Origin: Volvariella volvacea V23
Taxonomy: Eukaryota; Basidiomycota; Agaricomycetes; Agaricales; Pluteaceae
Assembly (NCBI GenBank): GCA_000349905.1
Contig: KB722740.1
Location: 873,043 to 937,042, forward strand
Direction: 5' to 3'
Length of the DNA stretch: 64,000 bases
How positions within the stretch are numbered: the stretch's first letter is position 1; each line of letters starts with the position of its first letter. A program made the translations under genes and the position numbers. This document shows positions 1 to 13,037 of this stretch, piece by piece. The notes beneath the pieces were generated by a model, which saw nothing but the letters and a program-made list of their open reading frames with translations, was not told the origin of the DNA and ran no database searches.

Positions 1-395
1 CCTTTATCTCTGTTCCTGAAATGTGTAGTATGTACTCCTATATGGATTTTGTTCCCTCATACTCTACCTACAGTATATGGCCTGTTTCCTCTTTCCTCTC
101 CTTTCAATGTACATATTTCATCCTGCCTCTCATTATGCCCATCTTGAGCTCAAGTCTCTCCGATGCTTTTGGTTTGTTCTTCACTTGCTTTTGTCTTTCT
201 TGTTTCTTCAGTGAAAACATATTAACATTACGTGAGCCTCCCCTTGTGCCACAGATATGTGACTATTGGTGTGCTGATAAATGTACAACAAAAGCTGTAT
301 GTCCGCATTTCATATATTGTTGTGCTCAATGATGGCATTGACGTGACATTTTCGAACCAGCTATAATAATGCCATTCAACTCTGAGGCAGGTAAA
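1..395. other. Intergenic, T-rich
   Basis: No gene could be supported. The first 200 bases of the + strand are pyrimidine-rich with short runs of T and C, as in a 3' untranslated region or intergenic spacer, and open frames here are short and unlike any protein family I know. The right edge is the stop codon of the minus-strand gene that ends at 396. Confidence 0.4.
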
Positions 396-1621
396 TTACT
401 CGTTGAAAAACTCCAATGGAGTGTCAATGGTTTGAATGGCCCGCCAGGTGGTCGGTCGGCCATCTTTGTCCCTGTTTCCTTCATCTGTAAAGATGGAATG
501 AAACATCATGTCTTCGGTGCCCTAGAAACATCAGATGAGCACGAGTCATGGATATTTGGGAGGTGAAACAGGGATAAGAGAACGGACGAAAAAAAATGGG
601 AGAATGGAGATATAAGAAAAAATACACTAAATGGCATGGCAAATTTGATACCGCAGTAACCAAGTCATGTCTGGTGAAATGGGGGTATTCATCGCCGGTC
701 TGTTTATGGCCATGGCGAAATATATTCGGCGGGGACAGGAAAATAGTCTTTGTCCCCAGCGTAGCCGATCCCTACGGCCACACCAGCTCAGTTTGAGTTG
801 ATGCCCATGGGTTCTCGAGCAATGTATACATGGGGAATGAATAAACTTGAATTGCTTACCCGGTTTGGCGGATCGTGGATCCTGTGTAGTAGCGTATGAT
901 CAGTACATCAGAAGTTGACCAAGATTCAAGGATGAATCATGATGCCCGACTCCAAAAGTCGGTGCAAGTGCAAAATTGATCCGCCAAGTGATATGGCCCA
1001 GGCGATTGACCATACTACATACAGGCATGTAAATGTACAACATACCTGACGTGGACAAATCCCTCTCCTTCCGCATCGTTCACAGCTGGAAGTCGAATCT
1101 TGCCAAGAATGATGGTACCATACGAAGTCGCTGAACTGCGAACCTAATGCAGAGAGAATGTGATGTCAAAAAGGATGCCTGCTGCTATCGTCATGCCAAA
1201 CGAGGGGGCGAGGGATAACCACGACACACGTGAACTTCCCATTCCAAGTGAAGTCGGAGTATGCTGTGGAACCTAGGATGGGAGCACACGCTTTCGTGGG
1301 ACCCGGGAGGGTTGAATCATGCATGGCTCCCGCCGCGATAGATACGCAATGGTGAGGTGTCATTCAAATGTCATTACTGACCTGGACTAAGTCATGTTCA
1401 ATAGTAAAACCGACCAACTCATGATCTGAGAGCCCTTGTGCTCGGGACCACATTTCCGGCTCGTGGTTATCCCAATGCCTTCGGGATCGGATAACCTCCT
1501 TCTTGATGGTGTCAAGAATTTGATTGAAAGCTTCGATAGCGTTCTCCCGAGGGGGATGAGGCTCATTGAAGTTTAACTGCTCGACGGAAGCTACTCCCAG
1601 TAGACGCACCCAGTCTAGCAT
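396..1621 (-). CDS. Hypothetical protein, five exons, about 198 residues
   Basis: I do not recognise a function. The model joins exons 1621-1378, 1326-1220, 1143-1046, 881-860 and 521-396. All have GT-AG junctions, and the lengths (244, 107, 98, 22, 126) sum to 597, exactly 199 codons including the TAA. The protein starts MLDWVRLLG and has a helical, charged N-terminal third with IEAFNQILDTIKKEVIRSRR. A beta-rich centre follows (FTWNGKFTCVVV, TIILGKIRLP), then VHVRIHDPPNR spliced to DMMFHSIFTDE, ending in PLEFFNE. No signal peptide or membrane segment is seen. The in-frame joins and the hydrophobic/polar alternation argue for a real gene. Intron 4 (522-859, about 338 nt) is unusually long and could hide another small exon. 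It has no close neighbour that hints at a role. Confidence 0.6.
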
Positions 1622-3426
1622 CAGCGAACATGAGGGTTTTTCTTAGTTGATCTGAACGCACCCATTGAAGTACCACCTTAAAGATGTTAGGCTGTTGAAT
1701 GCAGAGCTCGACCTTCGGGTTATGAGGTCAACCTTATACAGAACATCAATTGATTGATGGTTGGTTGAGCTTGCTCCAGGGACTCAATCAATGTGCCTTC
1801 TTTGGTAGGTTGACCACGCGCTGATAGAGTTGCCAAATCTCCAGTAGGTGCTGGTTGATGTTGCTGCGTATAGAATACCAACGGTAAGTATAATAAGCTC
1901 AGAAGGTGTAGCTATCTGATGCGGCCTAGGATGGCATACAAGTCATCTTGATACATAGGGCACACGAGAATAAGACAGAATTTCTCCGTATTGCGTTCGC
2001 CCTCGCCCCCGTGAGCTGTAAGTGCCAATCCCAGCATTACTTTGTCAAGCATCTGACCCGCCCACAATAGCCCACAATCCGGGTCCTGGAAAGGCGACAG
2101 GCGCCCAATTGCACCACGTTGCGCATAATTGGCCTACAATTGGATAAAGGCAATACACCCCTAATCGTCCGAGAGAAATCACCATCGCCCTGTGGGGTTT
2201 GATCCTTTTCATCGACGCGACCCAGCAGTCGGCTAATGCGGGTAGTGTCGATCTCATTCGCCTCCCGAAATTCAAAAGCTTATTATCTCCATTGGTAAAA
2301 CATCGCGCTTTTGCATCTGCAACTTCATCGAGTCGTCCCCCACGACTCAGCATTATTATTATACATAAGCTCACAAGCTACCCGACGGAACTCCTTAAGC
2401 TTTCCCGTCGGATGGCTTGCAAAATGCCCGGTGATGACTTTATATCGTTCCTATTTGACAGTGGTCAATTTAACTGTGTACAAACCACCAAGTGTTTCCG
2501 CAATACCCCCAAGTCTAGGTCTGACTCTGCCCCCATTTTCGACCCTGCAAGCGTGTGGTCGCACCTTAACATGCACTGACAGAAGTAACGCAAGCACTAC
2601 TGTGTGTATAGCTCGAAGATCTCAAGAGGTTTATGATAATCGAACTGCCTTTGCTGCTAATCTCACTGTTGAGGGACTCCACATCAATTGGTGCGTTAGG
2701 ACGGCGTATCTAATTGTGCAAGGGGTTCCAATGTGCTGAATGCATGCAAGTGATGGCCCGTTTTCCATTACCAATTTACATGCGTTTCAAGGTGCCTACG
2801 TTAGAGTAACAGCATATATCTCCTTCCTGATACGCTTCAGGGTCAATTGTAAGGTTATTTGCAGGATTCTCGGGCAGGGATAGCCATGAAAACGATATGT
2901 GCGTATTTCCGCTGAGGCAATTCCAAGTACCTGTTCATCTAGCATAAAGTTAAGCAAGGTCAAATCTAAGCCACAGAGAGCAGGCTTCGCCAGATCTTTA
3001 ATAAGAGTATAAGTACCCCAAGAGAGCACCCTCTGTCTCCAACCCCTCTTCTTCAGGGCCGAAGTGATCACCTTCATAGCCAATCCTGAGCATCACTGAC
3101 AGATCTTGAGACAGCAAATATCTGCTGCGGCGTCGGTGTGACAGCGTGCTACTGGCGCCTAGGTGGGTATCATATGCTGATGAAAGTCACCTACACTGCA
3201 TTCCCTATAACCACCGATATAAACACCTGCCCCAGTATGAAAGGGACATGAAAGGCTAGTGATCGACGCCTTCGCTCACAGGAGGGTGCCTTGAGCCTTG
3301 CAATTTCCGGGAGTGGACTGAGCTTTGAACCCTTGCGAATGATCCGTCTGCTTGTTCACTACTGATTAATCCAATTAGAGGACTCGTGGTGGATGAGATA
3401 CTCTGAAAGGTGCTGCAATATTTAGG
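1622..3426. other. Gene-poor interval, no resolved gene
   Basis: About 1.8 kb without a gene I can assemble. Two overlapping frames at 2199-2739 (+) and one at 2796-3083 (-) are open for roughly 95-140 codons but carry no recognisable domain. The minus frame contains RQRVLSWGTYTLIKDL, which weakly resembles a frame at 10783-11061. These may be remnants of decayed genes or chance frames. Confidence 0.35.
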
Positions 3427-3864
3427 GTGATTCTCGGTGATGAAGCCTTGTTTCCACTACAATGGCTCCGACTCCAGGTACGTGAAGAGGTGCCTTTCAA
3501 TCAATGCATGCTAGCACGACGTGCCACGTTATGCCTCCTCAGTATGTCCCTTCGCCCGAACCCACATCCTCGTCCCGATGAATTCAGGGAATGGAAACAT
3601 ACATGTTAGGAATGCATCATACAGATAACTCCGTTCAAATGGACCACGGTTCTGATCTATTCCAATCATCAGGGAATCAATCCCGTCAGCACTGCTGATG
3701 AGGCGTTGCTTGTGCTGAACGAGATGTGCTTGGATCCAGATGATAGGAGCCTCGGACTTTTGTCATACACCGGGCCAGTCTCTACAACCGCCGAATGGGC
3801 GAGCCAAACAGTTGGCGCTCGAATTGCGGAAAAATCATCAGACTCTAGATCTAGAAGAATGTAA
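3427..3864 (+). CDS. Probable 3' exons of an unrecognised gene
   Basis: Three blocks read in one frame: up to 3477, 3515-3604 and 3673-3864. They are joined at gtacgt...gctag and gttagg...catcag and end at TAA 3862-3864. The last block, starting GINPVSTADEALLVLN and ending in a basic stretch SDSRSRRM, has the composition of real coding sequence. The first junction implies an intron of only 37 nt, shorter than the neighbours, so it may be misplaced. No start codon is visible in frame; the frame is open back to about 3397 only, so an upstream exon is required or the gene is a fragment. No domain is recognised. The opposite-strand frame here looks like a shadow. Confidence 0.4.
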
Positions 3865-4099
3865 ACATCCAATTTTAGTCGGTCGAATTGCAGGGCACAG
3901 ATCGTAGTCCTCATGAATGTTAATCGTGCCAGACAATGGGCAAAGGCTTTAATGGTATGTACCAGTTAACGACGACAATGCTTCTCATTATACAGGAGTA
4001 GAACTGGTATGATATCAAGGCGATACCTTGATGTAAAGCGGTACTAAAGAAGGAAGTGTATAATCTGAAGTGAATGTGTAAATAAGTAATGAAAACTTC

Positions 4100-5274
4100 C
4101 TATTGATATCTAGTATGTGCATCACTTGATGGGTTATGACCCACTAGGTTCCTCTCCTGAATAGATGAGAACTAAAATGGGATCAGAGGGTGGAGTTGCG
4201 GCGGAGGGCCGAGGAGAACTTACATAAGGATCAATGGGCTCTGTAGGACTCCACTGGCTGACTGGGTGTGTCATTGGGGGTCGATAAGGTGGTGGCAACG
4301 TATGTCGAGATGCGCCCGGTTGGGGTGCAGAGGCATAACTCTCATAGCGGTGCTGTGCGGGGTAGGAGACGGGATCGGGTATCATTGTCAAGACGTTCGA
4401 ATTAGGATTGGGTTGTGGCGCATAACCTGAAGGGCGGTCCCCATTGCCACTTTGGGAGTAACGTAAGGTTAGTCAAATCGGAATAGGGACAAAATAACAT
4501 ACATGTGGCGACGATTTGGATCCACGTCGGAGGGCATTGGGGGCAATGGAAGGTACGTATCACTATTCAGACAGTGAGGTGGTGCGGAGAAAAGAAATGC
4601 ACGAAACCCAATTACCTTGTTCGACGTGTCTGGAGTGGCATTAATCCAATATCACCGCTCCTTCGAGGGGGTGTAGGCTCTCTGGTAGGAGGGGTAGTTG
4701 AGCTCTCTGAGATTCCGGATGATCCTGCTGTAGATGGTCGCGCCTCTGCTGATTCCTTTCTGGCTACAGCTTTTTTCCGCGTGGGTACACCCTCCGGCCA
4801 GGTACACTGTAGGTCCGTCAACACCACTCATGACGGAGCATAATTGTTACACACATCTCTCTGGCCATGAGTGCAGCGCATGCAATTTGGTTTCGTCTCG
4901 TCGCACTGAAAAGAACTTGTCAGGCAAGGCAGGAAAGAACGAAAACGATGTTCAACCGGGATGAAGGTTCTACCTTTATTTTTTTGACGCGACATGTTAG
5001 ACAGCCCGTCTTGCTACGAGTATACTTTGGTCGCTTGCGCTGTGTAGGGTCGGGACGCGGTGGGGGAGAGACAACGTGAACGTGACCGTGATTTACATGG
5101 GACGGTGGTGGAGGGGCATAATATTGCTGGGAGACGGCAGGGGGGATGTAGTGGGTTGGTGCACTGCTAGGCGGCTATGTCGGCACAATGAATGACTTTT
5201 GAAAGCGAGTTCAACACTCACTACGACAAGCTATCGGCCATTGCTTGGGGAGGAGACTTACTTTGTTCTGCCAT
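4100..5274 (-). CDS. Small Zn(2)Cys(6) fungal transcription factor
   Basis: A DNA-binding regulator expected to act in the nucleus. Seven exons are supported: 5274-5222, 5166-4974, 4905-4855, 4806-4616, 4562-4503, 4449-4224 and 4171-4100. They sum to 846 nt (281 residues), with introns of 48-68 nt. The binuclear cluster lies at about residues 67-94 and is spread over exons 2-4. It begins GCLTCRVKKIKC, continues DETKPNCMRC and ends at a sixth Cys after THGQRD, giving the canonical spacing C-x2-C-x6-C-x6-C-x2-C-x6-C. It is preceded by a Pro/His-rich N-terminus and a basic RKRPKYTR stretch. The C-terminal half is Pro/Ser/Thr-rich, with no sign of the usual 'fungal transcription factor' middle homology region, so the protein is much shorter than typical family members. 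The target genes cannot be inferred. Confidence 0.85.
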
Positions 5275-8043
5275 GGTTCGCATAGCAGTTATAAAGGATT
5301 TAGAAGAAGCGTGCGTTGAAAAATGAATTGTGGCACGCCAATGTTACGGTCGCCAATCGGCTTGGATCACCGAATCAGATCTCTAAGGGTCGCAGTTGTG
5401 TGTAAGGCAGGTGGGATATCCTAGGAGTTGGAATACTTCCATGTGTGGGGAATTTATTTGTTTCCTGGCACATTGCTTCTGGCATCTTTTTCCAGGTACA
5501 CTCTTCAAGGTTTTCCTCCATTTTTTGAAGAAAAAGATCACCATAAGGAAGATAAGCTGAGATTCATATAAAACCTACATGGGTAGCTCACGCAGATCAT
5601 CTTTCTATCCCAGATTTGGGTGAAAGGCCGCTAAGCTTCCTGATGCCTCAGTACCAGAGCCTGGTCCTTCGATAGGACTGGTGTGACGGTCTATTGTGTG
5701 GACGGGGGGCCGCCGAAAAGTTCCGATCATTGAACGGCCCACCCCTCTCCCTCCACAAGTATTCAGAATGAAGGTTGGACCAACGACCTCGACCCAAATT
5801 CACGTCGTGATCTTGACTTTTCCTTTCTCTATCCTAATTTGTTGGTACGTTCGTGACACGCAACGCGGATTCTGTCCCATTCTTCGTTTTTTGAGCGATC
5901 CTTGTCACTACTAAAACTAGGTGCACAGCTCTCTCCGCCCTCCAGGGTCACTGAAATGTAGGTGATTATCTCCACCGCCGCGGTTCGGGTTCAGACGTAA
6001 ATCAGAGTTGTTGACCTCCGTGGCAGCCTCCAGTTAACTGTGGTTCCGCCTTGTTTTGTGTACACTGAGTAGGCAGTGATGGTATGTCAAATTATTTTAT
6101 ATTTTCATCAGAAATTCCTTGTCACACACCCGGAGCTTGGTGTTGCATGTGGTGGTTGTCACCAGACAACTACCAACCAGATGCCTCCGCGTTTGATACG
6201 TAATGGGTAAAGCGACACATGGATTTATAACACGGTGGATTGGCAATTTGACGTCCGCATTTGTGCGTAAAACCTAGAGCAGTCGTATGAGATGGGTGGA
6301 TTAATGACGTGGTGCGGTGGTCTGCTTTTACCATTTCATCAAGATTGGACTCGGGGATCCTTAATTCATCTTGCAAGGCAGGAGACCTGGCTTGATCACA
6401 GCACAGAACCATGTACTTGGGAGTGCCCGAGGAATCCAGGATGTGCAGAAGAGGCCGAGGAGAAACATATCAAGATCATGAGGACTCGTACTCGGTTTTG
6501 CGGACGTAAACACGTTTTGTCCATCACTTCTGGGCGGGCGTCTAGGCCAAAAGTGGTACAGGGTTGCCCTTGAGCCCACCGCAAGGCTTACGTCAGATGC
6601 TGTCGGGGACCTTGAATTTGAGGGTAGCGCAAGAACGTACTAGCCCGCCAGTCAGTGTTGAGGCCCAGTCTTCCCTGAGCGGTGAATACTGAAAACAATA
6701 ATATGCCAGAACGTGCAGGAGAGTTGGTCCCCACCCAAATATGGTTTCGTGCGACCAGCCAAGAAATCCAATCATCCTGCTCCGTATATTGTTCATGCGG
6801 AAGAAGCACCTGAGAGCCTTTCCAGTCGTTGTAGTGAAAGCAGGATAAAAGTATCTGCCCTGATCGCATGGCTGATCTTAGCAACGGCTTCTAATCTTGA
6901 AAAATCACAATAATTCCTCCTGGAAATTGCATTGTGCAGGATTGTGCCCAGAAATTATCGAAGATTTTGGCTCTTTTTTTCTGACAAGGTGTTCGCACAG
7001 CAATCCGACTCGGAATGGCGATATGGAACGTCTAGCAGTTGTCATTGTCCGTTCTCTGGTCCCCGAGGATAAATACCAAGTACCTTGGGCTATTTGGTTC
7101 TTTAGTAGTTCCGGAATCAAGGGCCTAGCTCCTCACTGACCGTGACGTGGCAAGCGCCAGCGGATGGGCAGTGCGTGAGGCTTTGCCTCCGTCGTTGAAA
7201 ACGAGCCATGTTTTGCCCCCGGTCCCGGGATTGGAAATGAGCACGCAAGTTGATTAAATATCCTGATGCCTTTGGAGCTAGCCCCTCTCCCAGTATATTG
7301 CCATCGTGTATCTCCCATTTAGCTTCGCTTATTCTTATTCAAACATAGATGGCTGAGCATGACGGCAAATGTCGATCATGCCTTCATCGACATACATCAT
7401 TCTCAGATTCAACGTTCATCAAAAGCTTCGCGGCAAATGCGCTTAAGGTCAGTGTGCCTTGTTGGACCCAGATAATGTGCATGAACCTTGGGTGGATGTC
7501 ATTATATCGGGATAGTTTGCCGCCATAACCCCACCCAGCGATATTTTGGTGCCCTTATTCTAAATTGCAAATGTGCATCCATGAAAGCATCCACCTCACT
7601 GATAGACAATCAGGGCAGCGACCATGGCAGGCATTGGGCCGGAGTGTTCTACAGTTGCCACCAGACAGAAATAAAGAGGACACAACCTGAAACGCAGTGT
7701 AGAATAGGGCCCACCTGGGTCAATTAAGGTCTGACAGCGTCACCAGCGGTCCCAGAGGCATTAGAATGATATTGACAGGCAGAGCAACAAAATCCAAAGA
7801 GTACAGTAAGTCAAATTGAAACTGCGTTTATAGACCAATGTGCAAGGTATGATTTAGAAGGTGAAATGTGAAAGATAGGTAGATACGGCACAAAATGAAA
7901 TCAGTCCTTGAGAGAATCAATGCTTGCGATGCTTCCAACAGATTGTGTTCGCGAAGGATAGGGTCGCGAAATTCCCTCTCCAAGGCTCGAGCTGGTACTA
8001 GAGCAATGCTATTAGGTGAGTTTTGGGGTCGCAATCTAGGTAT
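5275..8043. other. Long interval without a resolved gene
   Basis: About 2.8 kb between the Zn2Cys6 gene start and the MAPKK stop. Several minus-strand frames (6170-6412, 6593-6884, 6905-7120) are open for 70-98 codons and look protein-like in places. I could not join them with splice signals into one product, and no domain is recognised. The first few hundred bases should contain the promoter of the Zn2Cys6 gene. A decayed or heavily spliced gene on the minus strand is possible. Confidence 0.35.
6151..6174. repeat. Short inverted repeat (10-bp stem, 4-nt loop)
   Basis: The arms ggtggttgtc and gacaactacc flank the loop acca, giving a 10-bp stem with one G-U pair. It lies in the gene-poor interval upstream of the Zn2Cys6 gene. 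No terminator or RNA function is implied in a fungus; it is recorded only as visible structure. Confidence 0.4.
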
Positions 8044-9739
<1,696 letters not shown>

Positions 9740-9894
9740 GATGGCTGCAGCGATTTTGGGATTTTGGATGGTCAATGTCCGTGGTCAAGGTACAGCGCGC
9801 TGATCGACCCAAGCCAGAACACAAATGGGGCTAACCCGTTTCCGTCCTCAGCTCTCTCAATTTCCAGCCCCTCCCATCATCCCCGTTCGTTACC

Positions 9895-10657
9895 ATGCTC
9901 CATGCCCTGGTCATATCGCTTTCATGCCACAATTATTTGTCTTTGTTTGCTTTCTAGTAACCAACACCATTGCTACCAGTAGCACGACGATACCCTCTGG
10001 AAAGCTCAAATAGCAGCCCGCAGCTCGGCAACCCCTCCGCGTGCCTCTGCGCCCCCAAAGAAACGTCCACGGCCCCCTTCACTTCGCTTAGATCACATTG
10101 GGTGCGTGCCATGCTACTCCCTTATTCCCACGTCCAACACATCTTATCTTGCCTCAGGATTGATCCAGGTGACATAGTGCTCCGAAACGCCAAAAAGTCC
10201 AGTCACCACCCCGCTTTAACACTCGACTTCGACGACAATACGAGTTTCCACGTCCTCGTCGACGGTTACAATCCCCGTTATTGTGGCATTCCCAAGAGAC
10301 TTGAAATGGATGACTTCATGGACTCCCTTCTGACTAGCAAGCATTCGCTCAACCTGCCCCTCATCGTTTGCGCGTTCGTCGCCCTGTCTGACAAGGCATT
10401 TGAGCGTAGGGATAGCACGCAGAGTGAGATGCAATGGGACCAACAGCACCTTGCACTTGCCTTCAAGTTCGCCGAAGCAATCCCCTGGTGGCATTGCGCG
10501 TGGGCCACCCTGGAAGACCACAACACCGACATGGGCACCTCGAAGTTATGATGATGTATATCTTGACAGGCTGGATCGTTTCCTCAGCAAGCGGCAGAGG
10601 TCAAGAGCACCCCCAAAGCCCCTATATACAGCCTTCGCCTTCCTGGTCGGTAAATAG
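9895..10657 (+). CDS. Hypothetical protein, four exons, about 191 residues
   Basis: No family is recognised. Proposed exons are 9895-9909, 9983-10101, 10158-10487 and 10546-10657, total 576 nt (192 codons with stop), all with GT-AG borders. The N-terminus is basic and proline-rich (ASAPPKKRPRPP), suggesting a disordered or nuclear-targeted segment. The core contains DFDDNTSFHVLVDGYNP, probably beta-rich, and WDQQHLALAFKFAEAIP, probably helical. The last exon begins YDDVYLDRLDRFLSKRQRSR. No signal peptide or membrane helix is seen. It is head to head with the MAPKK, sharing about 155 bp of promoter. The tiny first exon (15 nt) is the weakest part of the model; an alternative start in an upstream exon is possible. 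Confidence 0.55.
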
Positions 10658-12157
10658 TAGCAAGTAGATCGCGTTTTCATCCAGGTTCGGAAAGATTCCC
10701 TGCGCATCAGCGTATTTCGGATGACCGCTCTCCCACCCACCACTGGTTATCCTTCTCTCAGTTTTCCATTTTATGGGGCTTCTCAACAGTCCACGACTCT
10801 GTCCTTAATTACTCTTGCAGCGATGTGGCTCAAGACGGCGAGGCACCACCAATTGTCTTGATCTTTGTATATGCTGGCATAGACCTCCCACATTTCTCGC
10901 TTATTACGCACTGTAATGCGTGGCATGAAGACATAAGTAGGCAGTAAGTGGTTGTCAAATATCGGGTCACAGCCACTCACCAGAATGTTGATGTCAGCTA
11001 AATAGCATACCCCCCAATAAAGTACCCTTTGACGGAGCTTGATGACCCGGGTCGGGCGCATGACCCCGGGGCATCCTTCCTTTTAAATATCACCTGAGCC
11101 CCACTACAAGTTGGGCGGGCAGGAAGACGAATGCAATGCATCCCCCTCACTATCCCCGATGGAAATAACTATATGGAAGCCATCCAACACCCTAAACCAG
11201 CTGATCCCCAGCACGCCGAACGCTCATCTTCCCTGACAGTTAGCTTGTTACGACAGAGAGCATGTGAACACTTATTAAGACTATCTCGTCGAAAGATTTT
11301 ACTATCACCGGGGGTGGTAAACACAACGAATTGGGATTCAGCTTGAAGAGCGAAATTGGTTGATTGACATCAAGAAGGCCGGGGTACGTGGTCTTAGCCC
11401 GAGCAGCATAAAAATCGAAGGGTGCACAATGTTCTGATGGTCATTGAGCCAGAACATTCGTATAGGGGAAGGGGTTTAGACCGGAGTGTGCCACGGGCGA
11501 TACGTGTTGGGGGCCTTGCCAATGTATGACTTCGAGGGCCCAAGTGGGTAACACCGCTTGATCTGGGGAGGAGTTGGAGGGAAGTTTGTTATACTGATGT
11601 TGATGAAGGCAATATCTATGACAGACAGCGACATAAAAGGCAAGGAGGACTTTTGATTCTAGACGCAGCAGAAGACAGCCGGCGAGGTGCAATCCGGTAG
11701 CGCAGGGACTCCGTACAGCCCTCGGATTTCAGGGATAGCAAGAACAAGGCAAACGACAAAATGGCGCGATTGAGTGGACGAGCCTGACCGACGACTTTGG
11801 GTATATTTGCCTCTGGACTCGAAACGAGTAGACAGATTCTGGTACCATAAGTGCACTAGATTGTTGAAAAGGCTGGAAGACAGCTGCCTGGTACTGGATT
11901 TGGAAATGCACCTCATGACCCGAGCAAGTTGGTAATTACCATGTCGAGAAGGCAGAGGCCTCGCCGTGCATGCCGAGCACAAAGTATGGTATGGTCGACT
12001 TGCGATAGGGGCGACCACAGAGGTGATGGCTACCAGAATGGAGGGGCTGAAATGCTCGAGCACAAGAGGCAGCAACGGACGCGTTTGCTTATCTAAGCAC
12101 TCTCTGAAATCGCGCTTCAGCAGACCTCCCTTGATTGCTTGATTTGCTGTGTGCTGG
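10658..12157. other. Interval without a resolved gene
   Basis: About 1.5 kb. A minus-strand frame at 10783-11061 (92 codons) has protein-like composition (KREMWEVYASIYKDQDNWW) but no family assignment and no clear exon partners. A 200-codon minus frame at 11659-12261 is open but runs antisense through the first NAA50 exon and has a low-quality composition. The right end should hold the NAA50 promoter. Confidence 0.35.
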
Positions 12158-12814
12158 ATGTCGACCAACTCGGTGAAATCATCGCGCGTCTCTTTCGCGT
12201 CGTTAACGCCAAACAACCTCGGCACTGTTCGAAAGCTCAACTCCGTACTGTTTCCTATCAAGTACAGTGAAAAGTTCTATCAGGATATCCTCTCTTCAGC
12301 TGTAGAGGATTACTGCAAACTTGGTAGGTGCGATACAATGCCTCGCTCGTTGCATCACGTACCGATCGCCCCCGCAGTGTATTACAATGACGTACCTGTA
12401 TGCATATGGCTCCAACAATGGCACTATTATGTGGTCTTAAGTCTATCAACAGGTCGGAACAATCTGTTGTCGGATGGAAGAAAAAGATGGGCAAAACAAC
12501 TTGTACCTCATGACCATGGGTATTCTCGCCGTAGGTTTCCATATGGCTACCTGATTCGTTGACATTGACATGCTTTTATCAAGCCCTATCGTTCGAGACG
12601 ATTGGGTTCGCAATCTCTCGAAGTAGTTCTGGCCGCCGCCGCGGCATCAACCAAACCCAAAATCAGCAAGATATACCTTCATGTACAGACATCGAATCAC
12701 GATGCCAAACGATTTTACGAGAAACACGGCTTCAAGGAGGTTGAAATCTCCAAGAATTACTACAAAAAGATAGAACCGCACGACGCTTGGGTTTTGGAAA
12801 AGGTTTTATCTTGA
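12158..12814 (+). CDS. naa50: N-alpha-acetyltransferase 50 (NAA50/San family)
   Basis: A GNAT-fold enzyme that transfers acetyl from acetyl-CoA to N-terminal Met-hydrophobic proteins, usually associated with the NatA complex on ribosomes; the same family has a role in sister-chromatid cohesion. Exons are 12158-12323, 12378-12397, 12453-12530 and 12584-12814. Motifs in order are TVRKLNSVLFPIKYSEKFYQ near the start (substrate-side loop), LTMGILAPYR-type beta4 (here YLMTMGILAPYR), RSRRLGS as the R-x-x-G-x-G/A acetyl-CoA loop, then KIYLHVQTSNHDAKRFYEKH and KNYYKKIEPHDAWVLEK, diagnostic of NAA50. The length (about 164 residues) is normal for the family. Stop at 12812-12814. It converges with the C2H2 gene, 223 bp away. 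Confidence 0.95.
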
Positions 12815-13037
12815 TATTGACTAGCTCTCACGACTGGTCAACTGGGATACAAAGTATGACAAATCTGGAGAAAGTCAAGTGCCCGTTATGAAAATAATTA
12901 TGTTGTTATTAGGGCAAATTGAGCATTTGGTTCCTGACAGCTTGGATCCCGGCCGCAACCAACACGAAACAGAACATGCATTCCATGCCCTTTCTGCGGT
13001 CAAAGCCCGCAATAGGAGGCTAGAAAATCCTTTTCTA

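Noticed and set aside
11659..12261. 200-codon open frame on the minus strand
   Set aside because: It runs antisense through the first NAA50 exon, has Ser/Arg/Cys-rich shadow-like composition and no domain. One frame of this length is expected by chance in a window of this size.
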